From Anaerovirgula multivorans (GTDB taxonomy: Bacteria; Bacillota; Clostridia; Peptostreptococcales; Natronincolaceae): 64,000 nucleotides of DNA. Shown here one piece after another: positions 9,169 to 17,904 of this stretch. The notes beneath the pieces were generated by a model, which worked only from the letters and a program-made list of their open reading frames with translations, had not been told where the DNA came from and searched no databases. A program made the position numbers and the translations under genes. Position 1 is the stretch's first letter; each line of letters begins with the position of its first letter. The stretch lies in the NCBI RefSeq assembly GCF_900188145.1, contig NZ_FZOJ01000001.1, forward strand, positions 124,001 to 188,000. The letters run 5' to 3'.

Positions 9169-10491
9169 TTATTTCAACTCCTGCCACATGAAAATATTTT
9201 TGCACAGATGGAAGGTTTCTAATTGATATCTCATACTACTCAACGGCTCAGGATTGTAATAGACAGGATATAATAGATCTGTGGAAGAGGAAATAAACCC
9301 CTTCTTTCTAGCTATTTCAAAAATAGGTGTATTGGGATAAATCCTAACATTGTTTAGAACAATAGTGCCTAGACTTTTGGTTTCCCTATGAATAGTATAA
9401 ATTTCATCTATTAACTCCATGCCCTTTTTTATGGTATCTTCATTGTCTCCTGGAACATTCACCATAAAGTGATATACACTCAATACACCAGTTTTAGCTG
9501 ATAGCTTTGCAGCTCTTATGATATCCTCAACCTTGAAACCTTTCCCTAAAACATCTAAGGCTTCCTGAGAAAGACCATCGGGAGAGAAGGAAAAACATTC
9601 ACATCCAGAGTTTTTGAAAAGCATCATATTGTCTTCATCTAAATAATCCTCTCGAAAAAATCCACTCCATTGAACTTTAATGTTTCGTTCTATTAGCAGT
9701 TCACATATGCTTTCTAGATGTCCCCTCGGTATGTTAACCACTGGATCAGTGAAATGTATTCTTTCGATACCAAATTCTTTATTTAACAATTCTATTTCAT
9801 CTACTACCTTTTTGGGACTTCTGCAACGAAGTTTTTTTCCCTGTAGATTAGGATATACGCAATAACTACAGTTAAAGGGACACCCTCTTTTTGTTTCCAC
9901 CCCCATAGTCTGTACATAGCTATTTCTATGATTATATAGGGTTGGACTTAGTAAATTTCTATCTGGCTGAATATAATCACAGTCCATATCCAACTCTTTA
10001 GAAGGGCTTAATATCACCACTTCACCTTTTTCTCTGAAGCATAATCCCTTGAGGTGTGAAGGATTTTCTAAATTAGCCAGCAGCTTAGGTAATGTATTTT
10101 CCCCCTCACCAATGATCCCATACTGAATTTCTGGTAATTCCTCCATAATTCTTTTCGGAAAAAGAGAAAATCCAGTACCACCCACAATGATTTTTCCTTT
10201 GGGGACAAGGACTGCTATCATTTTTATGGTTGCTACAAAGGGAGGAATAAGAGAGGTCATCTTATTTCCTAGAGGATCAATATTCCTTAGGGAAATGCAT
10301 ATTATCTCTGGCTGGTAGCTTTCTAATTTTTTCTTTAACTGACTAAAAGGATCCTCTTGAATGTTCATATCGAAAATTTCAACAGTATAGTCCTTCTTAA
10401 TCAGCGTGGCTAAAGTAACAATACCTATAGGATAAACCATTTCCGATGTACTGGTTTCCGTGGACATAGCTTGTATAAATAATATTTTCAT
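9169..10491 (-). CDS. bzaD: B12-binding radical SAM methyltransferase, BzaD-like (lower-ligand synthesis)
   Basis: 440 aa from the ATG at 10491; its ribosome site GGAGTGA includes the bzaC stop codon. The N-terminal B12-binding-like domain (residues 1-165) has ICISLRNIDP and KIIVGGTGFSLFP. The radical SAM motif is CPFNCSYC near residue 208, followed by RIHFTDPVVN. By operon position it should methylate 5-methoxybenzimidazole to 5-methoxy-6-methylbenzimidazole (the known BzaD role). Such enzymes use SAM and cobalamin and are oxygen sensitive. Which of the two radical SAM genes is D or E is inferred from order. Confidence 0.8.
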   Translation of the reverse strand: MKILFIQAMSTETSTSEMVYPIGIVTLATLIKKDYTVEIFDMNIQEDPFSQLKKKLESYQPEIICISLRNIDPLGNKMTSLIPPFVATIKMIAVLVPKGKIIVGGTGFSLFPKRIMEELPEIQYGIIGEGENTLPKLLANLENPSHLKGLCFREKGEVVILSPSKELDMDCDYIQPDRNLLSPTLYNHRNSYVQTMGVETKRGCPFNCSYCVYPNLQGKKLRCRSPKKVVDEIELLNKEFGIERIHFTDPVVNIPRGHLESICELLIERNIKVQWSGFFREDYLDEDNMMLFKNSGCECFSFSPDGLSQEALDVLGKGFKVEDIIRAAKLSAKTGVLSVYHFMVNVPGDNEDTIKKGMELIDEIYTIHRETKSLGTIVLNNVRIYPNTPIFEIARKKGFISSSTDLLYPVYYNPEPLSSMRYQLETFHLCKNIFMWQELK

Positions 10492-10495
10492 ATAA

Positions 10496-12022
10496 TCACT
10501 CCAATAATAATAAGCCAAAATATTTGACATAATCATTTTTGTTTTTTACCGGTTCAAGAGTTTCCTTTAAGTTTTTCACTGTTTCAAAAACATCTATGCC
10601 TGAACCCTCCATAGAGGGTCTTGCCTTTGGACAAGAGCTTTGGGGCTTACACTGATGACATAGAGAGCAAGGTCCCGCCCACAAACTAAATGCTTTATAA
10701 AAACCCTGCTGATAGGCTTCTTTTTCAGCTGCGATGATTTTCAACTGGAAGTCTTTTGTGGGGGGTTCTCCCTCCAACAATAGTCCATATTTAAATTCTT
10801 TTAAAAGTTTTTTTGTTTTTTCTATAGGAAGACTGTTTGGAGGACATTTCCCTAATCCATAATGCTCACAACCAAATTGACACTTTACCTCCGCCGATTC
10901 AGTGAAACATACCTCGTCACTAGATAGAAGCTGTATGTTCTTAAAACCTAGAGCTTTTAGCTTTAGCATCAGGTATTGTTTTGGCTCCCTATGAATTTCC
11001 TTCAAAAGCTCCTTCTTTCTTGAAGCAATAATGAGGGCTGTATCACTTTTCAGAGGAATAAGTCCTTCATCATAAAATCCAAGACTTCTCAATGTTTTAC
11101 ATACCCAATCCCCTTCAAACACCTTGCCGTTGTAGGTATTTACCATCATATTTAAATCAGATAGTCCAGCCTTTAAGGAATGATGTTCCATAAAAAAGTC
11201 ATGAATAATGATCATTCCATTTGCATCACTCCATTTGGCTACTTGATTTAGGATATGCTCCACTTCCTTTTCTGAATAGGCATGAAGAATATTGGATAAT
11301 AATATTACATTGAATTTTTCTGTTTTAAAGTTCCAATCTTCTAAAATATTTCCTTGATGATAGGAAATTTTGCACTGATAACCTTCTAAATTTTCTTTTG
11401 TTATATCAATTACCGAGCTTAAATCAAAAAGCGTTGGCCTCATAGAAGGAAATTCATGGAGAAAGGCTAAAGAAAAGGCACCAGATCCTGCCCCTACATC
11501 TAAGAGATTACCCTCTAGGTTAAGTCCTTCAAAGTGTTTGACAATTTCCTTAGCTTTGGATTTTGCTATGCAATCCATTGCTTTTATATATTTCTTTGTT
11601 TTTTGTTTCAGAATCTCCTCCTTTTCATCAGGAATATAGTTGAGCCGTTTTCCGTGGATTAAAGTATCCTTTAAATCCTGCCAGTTGGAATATAGCTCTT
11701 TTCTCCATAAAATTGAATCCCCTTGATACATTTCCTTATCTTTTATCAAGTATTCCGAAGCCAATTGGCTGTTATAATAATACTCACCATATTTTACCAA
11801 CAATCCTAATATCGTCAAGGTATTGAGAAAGCGCTGCATTGCATTTTCATCACTAGTGTAGTGCTTGCTGATCTCTGTTAAAGTTCTTTGTTCTGTTCCT
11901 ATGTAGGTAAACAATTCTAGCTCCACAGCAGTAAAAATCACCTGGGAATTCCAGTAGGCACAAGCCAAATCCTCTAAATACTGAACACCAGATTTTTGAG
12001 GATCATAGAAAGAATTAAGCAT
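10496..12022 (-). CDS. bzaC: BzaC-like O-methyltransferase fused to DUF2284 Cys-rich domain
   Basis: 508 aa from the ATG at 12022, overlapping the cobT stop by 8 nt. Residues 20-100 are a dimerisation/winged-helix domain and 100-335 a class I methyltransferase with LLDVGAGSGAFSLAF (SAM loop) and IIHDFF. In the bza pathway BzaC methylates 5-hydroxybenzimidazole on oxygen. Residues about 350-508 are a second domain of the DUF2284 type, with CQFGCEHYGLGKCPP, GPCSLCHQC, CPKARPSMEGSGIDV and YFGLLLLE, likely binding an Fe-S cluster or other metal. I do not know whether this fusion is usual in BzaC. An upstream ATG at 12046 lacks a ribosome site. Confidence 0.82.
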   Translation of the reverse strand: MLNSFYDPQKSGVQYLEDLACAYWNSQVIFTAVELELFTYIGTEQRTLTEISKHYTSDENAMQRFLNTLTILGLLVKYGEYYYNSQLASEYLIKDKEMYQGDSILWRKELYSNWQDLKDTLIHGKRLNYIPDEKEEILKQKTKKYIKAMDCIAKSKAKEIVKHFEGLNLEGNLLDVGAGSGAFSLAFLHEFPSMRPTLFDLSSVIDITKENLEGYQCKISYHQGNILEDWNFKTEKFNVILLSNILHAYSEKEVEHILNQVAKWSDANGMIIIHDFFMEHHSLKAGLSDLNMMVNTYNGKVFEGDWVCKTLRSLGFYDEGLIPLKSDTALIIASRKKELLKEIHREPKQYLMLKLKALGFKNIQLLSSDEVCFTESAEVKCQFGCEHYGLGKCPPNSLPIEKTKKLLKEFKYGLLLEGEPPTKDFQLKIIAAEKEAYQQGFYKAFSLWAGPCSLCHQCKPQSSCPKARPSMEGSGIDVFETVKNLKETLEPVKNKNDYVKYFGLLLLE

Positions 12023-13085
12023 CTTTACTAACCCCTGCATCTTCAAAGGTAAGAACCTTGTTGATTACTTGAGCAGCAGCTTCAACAATATTCATAGCCA
12101 TGACAGCACCAGTACCTTCCCCCAGTCGAAATTTCAAATCAAGTATAGGGTCCAGACCTAGTTCCTGCCACATATGTTGATGACCTACTTCTACAGATTT
12201 ATGAGAAGCTATCATATAATCCACCACATTTGCATTCAATCCTTTAGCGATCAGTGCTCCTGCAGTAGAGATAAAACCGTCAATAACAACTGGTACCTTA
12301 TAATAAGCTGCTCCCAAAATCACCCCAGCAATTCCCGCTATTTCATAGCCCCCTACCTTTGATAGAACATCTAAAGAATCCTTAGCATCAGGCTTATTGA
12401 TCTCTATCGCCTTCTCTATGGCGCGAATCTTATTTTCTAAGGCCTGATCATCTATACCTGTTCCTCTACCGGTAACTTCAGTAACACTTTTCCCAGTCAT
12501 TACCGACACAATTGCACTGCTGGGGGTAGTATTGCCTATTCCCATGTCACCAGTGGCAATTAATTCTACTCCCTTTTCTTGAATCATTTTGCTAACTACT
12601 TCAATCCCTGCTAGAAGTGCTTTTTCAGCTTGATCTCTTGTCATTGCCGGTCCTTTGGTCATGTTTTTTGTCCCATAATCTATTTTATAGGGTAGAACAT
12701 CTCCTGTTTCAATAAACACTGTTAAATCCTCTGCTACCCCCATATCAACAACAACAACCTTTGCTCCTACCACTTCTGATAGAACATTGATACTGGCACC
12801 ACCCTTTACAAAATTTGATACCATTTGAGGGGTAACTTCCTGCGGAAAAGCACTGACACCTTCTTCCACTACCCCATGATCTCCCGCCATGACGATAACC
12901 ATTTTATTCCTTACAGAAGGCTTCAAGGTTTCTTTTATTGCTGATAATTGTTCTGCTAATGTAAGTAATTCTCCTAGGCTACCTGGAGGAATTGCTAGAT
13001 GATTTAAGTATTCCTTCGCTTTTAATCGCCATACCTTATTACTGGGTTGAATTCCATGAAGGATTTCATCTAATTTAACACACAT
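12015..13085 (-). CDS. cobT: Nicotinate-nucleotide:dimethylbenzimidazole phosphoribosyltransferase CobT
   Basis: 356 aa, usual length. CobT makes the alpha-ribotide of the lower-ligand base for cobamide assembly. Signature segments are IPPGSLG near the N-terminus, MAGDHGVVEEGVSAFP, the phosphate loop GDMGIGNTT, GRGTGID, VVIDGFISTAGAL and the catalytic-Glu region LGEGTGAVMAM at the C-terminus. Its place inside the bza operon means the base made by its neighbours is activated directly. It overlaps bzaC by 8 nt, implying coupled translation. Confidence 0.96.
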   Translation of the reverse strand: MCVKLDEILHGIQPSNKVWRLKAKEYLNHLAIPPGSLGELLTLAEQLSAIKETLKPSVRNKMVIVMAGDHGVVEEGVSAFPQEVTPQMVSNFVKGGASINVLSEVVGAKVVVVDMGVAEDLTVFIETGDVLPYKIDYGTKNMTKGPAMTRDQAEKALLAGIEVVSKMIQEKGVELIATGDMGIGNTTPSSAIVSVMTGKSVTEVTGRGTGIDDQALENKIRAIEKAIEINKPDAKDSLDVLSKVGGYEIAGIAGVILGAAYYKVPVVIDGFISTAGALIAKGLNANVVDYMIASHKSVEVGHQHMWQELGLDPILDLKFRLGEGTGAVMAMNIVEAAAQVINKVLTFEDAGVSKDA

Positions 13086-13112
13086 TCATTATCATCCTTT
13101 CCCATTTAGCAT

Positions 13113-14399
13113 TTATGCAATACCAAAGTATTTTGCTGCCACCTGCATAGCACAGTCATCATCACCACAAGCACTGCAATGATGATCTGAATCCTTTTGC
13201 TTATTCATTGCCTGCTTTAATATTTCAGGATGAATCGCTCTTTGAAGCTGTTTATCTAAGTTCATCTCTACTCTAGCTTTGGCCATTTGTAGTTCATTGT
13301 TGATAACATGACCACGCTTTCTGGCAATATTTGCAGCTTGAGCCGCTATCCTTGTAGAGATTACCCCTGTTCTTACATCATCTTCATTAGGTAACCCTAA
13401 ATGCTCCGCTGGTGTCAAATAACAAAGGAAGTCTGCACCGTGCATGCCAGCAAAAGCACCACCGATGGCACCCGTGATATTATCATATCCTGGAGCAATA
13501 TCTGTTGCTAAAAACCCTAGTATGTAATAAGGAACGTTATGACATAATCTTTTCTGTAATTCCATCGTGGTCTTTACATGGTTTAGTGGAACATGTCCTG
13601 GGCCTTCGATCATTACTTGAACCCCTGCTGCAAGAGCTCTTTTTACCAAATCTCCTGCAACCATTAATCCTTTGATCTGAGACTGATCTAATGAATCCGC
13701 TGTAGATCCTGGTCTTATGGCATCACCTATGCTTAGAACTACATCATAGGCCTTCATGATTTTCAGCAGTCTATCAAACTCTTCATATAAAGGGTTTTCT
13801 TTTTGATTTTGAAGCATCCAGCCTGTAAGGAAGGATCCCCCTCTACTTACCACATCTGTTACTCTTCCTGTTTTTTGAAGGGTATTGATAATGTCGAAGT
13901 TTAGTGCACAGTGAACAGCCATAAAATCCATACCATCAGCTGCTTGTTTTTCTATAGTTTCAAAGAGATCATCGGAAGTCATACCTACGATACTACCTTT
14001 TTTATCTATTGCCTCCACTCCTGCTTGATAAACTGGGACACTTCCTACAGCCACGTTAGCTGAGGATAAGGTTTGTTTTCTCATACCATCTATGTCTCCA
14101 CCTGTACTTAAATCCATAAAGGAGTGACAGCCCGCTTCTTCAGCAATCCTTAACTTCTTCATCTCCATATCCATTTGGTCTCTATCACTGGAGGTACCAA
14201 TCAGGGCATTCACCTTAATATCTAAACCTGCACCGATACCACATATTTTTGAACGGTTTCTTAATCTATTTTTAGGTATAACGATTCTTCCCTCCGCTAC
14301 ACCTTTTCTGACAAATTCAACTTCTACCTGTTCCTGTAATGCAACAATTTCCATTTCTTCTGTAACCTTACCTGCTCTTGCCGTCTCTATTTGATTCAT
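13113..14399 (-). CDS. bzaB: ThiC paralogue, BzaB-like (5-hydroxybenzimidazole synthesis)
   Basis: 428 aa. It has the radical-SAM ThiC fold with MDLSTGGDIDGMRK, MAVHCALNF, GDAIRPGSTADS, MIEGPGHVPLN, and the C-terminal cluster motif CSACGDDDC (C-X2-C-X4-C). True ThiC turns aminoimidazole ribotide into the thiamin pyrimidine. Two adjacent thiC-like genes followed by cobT and the bza methyltransferases instead mark the BzaA/BzaB pair, which turns the same substrate into 5-hydroxybenzimidazole. RBS GGAGGG fits the start at 14399. Confidence 0.85.
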   Translation of the reverse strand: MNQIETARAGKVTEEMEIVALQEQVEVEFVRKGVAEGRIVIPKNRLRNRSKICGIGAGLDIKVNALIGTSSDRDQMDMEMKKLRIAEEAGCHSFMDLSTGGDIDGMRKQTLSSANVAVGSVPVYQAGVEAIDKKGSIVGMTSDDLFETIEKQAADGMDFMAVHCALNFDIINTLQKTGRVTDVVSRGGSFLTGWMLQNQKENPLYEEFDRLLKIMKAYDVVLSIGDAIRPGSTADSLDQSQIKGLMVAGDLVKRALAAGVQVMIEGPGHVPLNHVKTTMELQKRLCHNVPYYILGFLATDIAPGYDNITGAIGGAFAGMHGADFLCYLTPAEHLGLPNEDDVRTGVISTRIAAQAANIARKRGHVINNELQMAKARVEMNLDKQLQRAIHPEILKQAMNKQKDSDHHCSACGDDDCAMQVAAKYFGIA

Positions 14400-14489
14400 C
14401 TTTTTCCCTCCTAAATTAACTCACTTTTTTCTAATGCATAAGCCATAATCTTTCGAATGCATTTCATCTAAAGCCTATCTATATTTCTT

Positions 14490-15788
14490 CTAAGCTAAGG
14501 CTTTTTCCTTATTTAAAAATTCTGAAACAATCTTCATTGCACAATATTTTCCACACATACTACATTCAGAGGAGAAGTCATCACTTCTTTCCTTCCACAT
14601 TCTTCTTGCGGTCTCAGGATCGATGGATAATTCCATTTGTTTTTCCCAATCTAAACTTCTCCTAGCCTGTGACATTTCTAAATCCCATTGCATTGCTTTT
14701 TCTATGCCCTTAGCTACATCTGCAGCATGAGCAGCAATTCTTGAAGCTATCACGCCATCATAAACCTGTTTCTTATTGGGTAACCCCACATGTTCTGCTG
14801 GGGTAACATAACATAAAAATTCCGCACCAGCAAAGGCACTAATAGCACCGCCTATAGCTGCACTTATATGGTCATAACCTACTGCACTATCTGTTACCAG
14901 TGGCCCAAAAACAAAATACGGTGCACCTTTACATAAGCTTTTTTGCAGCTTTACTGTTGTTTCTATTTGATCAATTGGAACATGTCCAGGACCCTTCACC
15001 ATTACCTGCACCCCTGCATTTCTTGCTCTTGTTACTAATTCCCCTAAGATAACAAGTTCATGGACCTGTGCACCGTCTAGTGAATCTGCAAGACAGCCGG
15101 GTCTCATGCCGTCAGCAAAGCTTAGAACCACATCATATTTCTTTGCTATTTCTAAGAGTCTATCAAAATATTGATATAGAGGATTTTCTGCTTGATTGTG
15201 TATCATCCAACCGATTAGATGAGCTCCTCCAAAGCTTACTAAAGGATCTATTCTTCCTTCACGTTTTGCCCTTTCAACAATATCCATCGTGGTTCCACAG
15301 TGTAGGGCTAAAAAATCTATTCCTTCAGAAGCATGTTTTTCGATAACTTCAAATAAATCATTCACTGTCATTTTTAATGAAGAACCCCTTCTTTTTTTAG
15401 CATCAGCCAGCGCCTGATATAGAGGCAAAGTACCAATGGGCTTTGCTGTAGCGCTTAAAGCTGCTTTCCTCATTCCGTCTATATCACCACTTACACTTAA
15501 ATCCATAAGGGCATCTGTACCTGCTGCAATTGCGGTCATTATTTTATCTACTTCTCCAGTGATACTATCGTCATCATTATGTATACCCACACTTGCACTA
15601 ACCTTGGTGGATAATCCAGTGCCTACTGCAACTGGATTTACATCTTTGTGATGGTTACTTCCCAGTAGAACGATTTCCCCCTTGGCTATCCCCTGTCGTA
15701 TAAATTCTTCTGTTACTCCCTCCTTCACAGCAGCCTGTTTCATTTCATCGGTGATGATTCCATTTCTTGCACTTTCTAATAAAGTCAT
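14490..15788 (-). CDS. bzaA: ThiC paralogue, BzaA-like (5-hydroxybenzimidazole synthesis)
   Basis: 432 aa from the ATG at 15788, which has GGAGGAAG upstream; the longer frame to 15857 runs into the riboswitch terminator and is not coding. ThiC-family motifs: MDLSVSGDIDGMRK, LALHCGTTMD, FADGMRPGCLADS, MVKGPGHVPID. The C-terminal cluster motif reads CSMCGKYC, that is C-X2-C-X3-C, one residue shorter than in the next gene. First gene of the bza operon, directly behind a cobalamin riboswitch. The A/B assignment follows gene order in characterised operons. Confidence 0.85.
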   Translation of the reverse strand: MTLLESARNGIITDEMKQAAVKEGVTEEFIRQGIAKGEIVLLGSNHHKDVNPVAVGTGLSTKVSASVGIHNDDDSITGEVDKIMTAIAAGTDALMDLSVSGDIDGMRKAALSATAKPIGTLPLYQALADAKKRRGSSLKMTVNDLFEVIEKHASEGIDFLALHCGTTMDIVERAKREGRIDPLVSFGGAHLIGWMIHNQAENPLYQYFDRLLEIAKKYDVVLSFADGMRPGCLADSLDGAQVHELVILGELVTRARNAGVQVMVKGPGHVPIDQIETTVKLQKSLCKGAPYFVFGPLVTDSAVGYDHISAAIGGAISAFAGAEFLCYVTPAEHVGLPNKKQVYDGVIASRIAAHAADVAKGIEKAMQWDLEMSQARRSLDWEKQMELSIDPETARRMWKERSDDFSSECSMCGKYCAMKIVSEFLNKEKALA

Positions 15789-15818
15789 CGTATCTTCCTC
15801 CTTTATAAAATTGGCAAA

Positions 15819-15851
15819 CAAAAAAGTCCGCAGTCGTATGACCGCGAACTT
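15819..15851 (-). terminator. Riboswitch expression-platform terminator
   Basis: On the minus strand a GC-rich stem of 10-11 bp is followed by six T residues, between the cobalamin aptamer and bzaA. It would stop transcription when cobalamin is bound. Confidence 0.85.
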
Positions 15852-15875
15852 TACCATGATTCACATATAGAACAC

Positions 15876-16043
15876 TTCATTACCAGGCAGGTCTCCTGAC
15901 TTCCGGATCATAATCTTACTTGCGCCTTCCCATTTATTTGTAAATAAACAGTGGCATTTTGCAAAAGACTCCTCGGTTACAGTGGCGGGACCGTTCGGGA
16001 TTTTAACCCGATTTCCTATTCTCCTCTTAAATAGAGGCACCTA
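15876..16043 (-). promoter_or_regulatory. Cobalamin riboswitch (AdoCbl type)
   Basis: Read on the minus strand the conserved parts come in order: GGTGCC, then CCCGCCACTGTAA, GCCACTG, GGGAAGGCG and AGTCAGGAGACCTGCCTGG (B12 box region). About 168 nt, followed by a terminator and bzaA. Cobalamin represses its own lower-ligand pathway here. Confidence 0.95.
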
Positions 16044-16075
16044 GTAATTGATATTTTTATTCGATTATGAAAAAT

Positions 16076-16104
16076 ATTATAATTCAGATTGAAAATATTG
16101 TCAA
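16076..16104 (-). promoter_or_regulatory. Sigma-A promoter of the bza operon
   Basis: On the minus strand TTGACA (16104-16099), a 17-bp spacer and TATAAT (16081-16076) form a full consensus promoter. The expected start near 16069 is about 26 nt before the riboswitch. Confidence 0.85.
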
Positions 16105-16152
16105 TATATAAATGCATAAGAATAAAAAATCATAAAGCTAATGTTTTTGCAA

Positions 16153-17622
16153 TTATGATTCCTTTAATACAACAGGAATTTGAATTTCTGAGATATATTC
16201 TTCTTCAGAATCAGAGAATCCATAATCCACTATATTTTTTTCAATAGAATCCCCAGCTATTTCATAACCATTTTCATCAATCCATTGAATTAGCATCTTG
16301 TAATAGTGATCAATCTTATTATAGGAACCACAATACACAATACAAGCATGATCATTTTCTGGCAAGACTCTCACTTGGGTGTTAACATTTTCTCCTCTAG
16401 ATAAGATTTCAATAAAGTAGTTAAACCGTTGAAAACGCTGACCTAGAATATCTTCCTTTGATATAGAAGTATAGATTTGTCCTTCATTAAGCCATGAAGA
16501 TATCTTAAAGTGGGCTTCATGTTTCTTAAAGGAGTTTTTTATCTCGTAATTATCCTCTATATTTTCAATATCAATAAAAACACCCCATCGTTCTGATAGT
16601 CGTTCAATTCTTATTTCATTGATGTATTGATCTGCACCTTCAATTAAATTAATTTTATTTGTGATTTTTCTTTTTAAATTCATAAGTCGATGAATTTCAA
16701 TATCAATCTCAGTCTCTTCATTTTTAAGAAGCATCAATAAATGATCTGTATTTTGATTATTAAAATAACTTTTAATATCTTCAAGAGAGATATCAAGGTT
16801 TTTTAAAAATAGAATCCTACTTAATATAAAAAACTTCTCAATACTATAGTAGCGATAACGATTAACTTCATCATAATCAGGCTTTAATAATCCAATTTTA
16901 TCATAGTACCTTAATGTATCTGTACTTATATTGAAAATTTTAGAAAGCTCTCCTATTAAAAATTTTTCTTTCATAAAATGCTGACTCACCCTAACCTGAT
17001 TAATAACTGTATCAATCCCTTTTCCATTGATTTCATCTGCGGAATAAACATTGAGTTTCATTTCTTTGATTAATTCAATTTCCCCAGGATCAAGATCTCT
17101 AGCACCTAGAATAAATACATTTTCTGGATTAACTTTTTGGCCTTCAAAATAGATATTCGTTAAGTCCTTATAACCCACATTCATTGCTTTTGCCAATGGC
17201 ATGCCATGAATATTACCACTTCTACTAGTTTCATGGGTATTGATATCTCCATGGGCATCCATCCAAATCACTGCAAAATTCTTATAAGCACGGCTAACAC
17301 CAGAAATACTACCAAGTGCAATGGAATGATCCCCACCAATAACTAACGGAAAGCTCTCTGCTCTCAGTGAAGAATATACGCTGTGTGCCAAATTTTTATT
17401 GACTTCTACAATCGGCTCTAAGTATTTTAAGTTTGAATGGGAATAGAATTTATCATAATCCTTGACCTCAGGAACATATAAATTGCCAAGGTCGTAGACT
17501 TGATGGCTGTTTTTGCTAAGAATTTTTAATAGTTCTTTTTGTCTCAGCTTTTCTGGTCCATATTCTCCACCTCTTTTATCCGCACCATAATATATAGGAA
17601 CACCAATAATATTAATATCCAT
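16153..17622 (-). CDS. Chimera: truncated arginase fused to MerR regulator with GyrI-like domain
   Basis: 489 aa in one frame. Residues 1-205 match arginase RocF: GADKRGGEYGPEKLR, VIGGDHSIALG, WMDAHGDINT, SGNIHGMPLA, ILGARDLDPGE. The match stops before the second metal motif (DxD) and the C-terminal Glu, so arginase activity is not expected. Residues 217-489 look like a complete MerR regulator: MKEKFLIGELSKIF, TLRYYDKIGLL, a coiled coil to about 320, then a GyrI-like ligand domain. The MerR start Met (codon 16974-16972) has a weak GGGTGAG upstream, so MerR could also be made alone. This looks like an in-frame deletion joining two genes, though a sequencing or assembly error must be excluded. 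Confidence 0.85.
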   Translation of the reverse strand: MDINIIGVPIYYGADKRGGEYGPEKLRQKELLKILSKNSHQVYDLGNLYVPEVKDYDKFYSHSNLKYLEPIVEVNKNLAHSVYSSLRAESFPLVIGGDHSIALGSISGVSRAYKNFAVIWMDAHGDINTHETSRSGNIHGMPLAKAMNVGYKDLTNIYFEGQKVNPENVFILGARDLDPGEIELIKEMKLNVYSADEINGKGIDTVINQVRVSQHFMKEKFLIGELSKIFNISTDTLRYYDKIGLLKPDYDEVNRYRYYSIEKFFILSRILFLKNLDISLEDIKSYFNNQNTDHLLMLLKNEETEIDIEIHRLMNLKRKITNKINLIEGADQYINEIRIERLSERWGVFIDIENIEDNYEIKNSFKKHEAHFKISSWLNEGQIYTSISKEDILGQRFQRFNYFIEILSRGENVNTQVRVLPENDHACIVYCGSYNKIDHYYKMLIQWIDENGYEIAGDSIEKNIVDYGFSDSEEEYISEIQIPVVLKES

Positions 17623-17904
17623 AGGATATACCCCCTTTTGCTTTGTCCATTACCAATTTTTATTCGACATTGAATATTTTCCGAATACCTTTAGTATAAA
17701 GGTTGGAGTAGCTCAAAGGTCAATACTTTTTTATTTCCCCATTATAGAGGCTCAGATTCCCAAATTTTTAACTTTTCATCTTAGTTTTTTGATATAATGG
17801 TTTATAACAGCACAAGAAACATATTCTTTATTTCACAATTGAAACCTATTACTTATTTCCTTCTTTTCAATAATTTTACAATGTATATATCAAGGAGTGA
17901 TAAC

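Noticed and set aside
13113..15788. Tandem thiamin-synthesis ThiC duplication
   Set aside because: No TPP riboswitch or other thi genes; a cobalamin riboswitch, cobT and bza methyltransferases point to lower-ligand synthesis.
15789..15857. N-terminal extension of the first ThiC paralogue
   Set aside because: It runs through the riboswitch terminator; the ATG at 15788 has the ribosome site.
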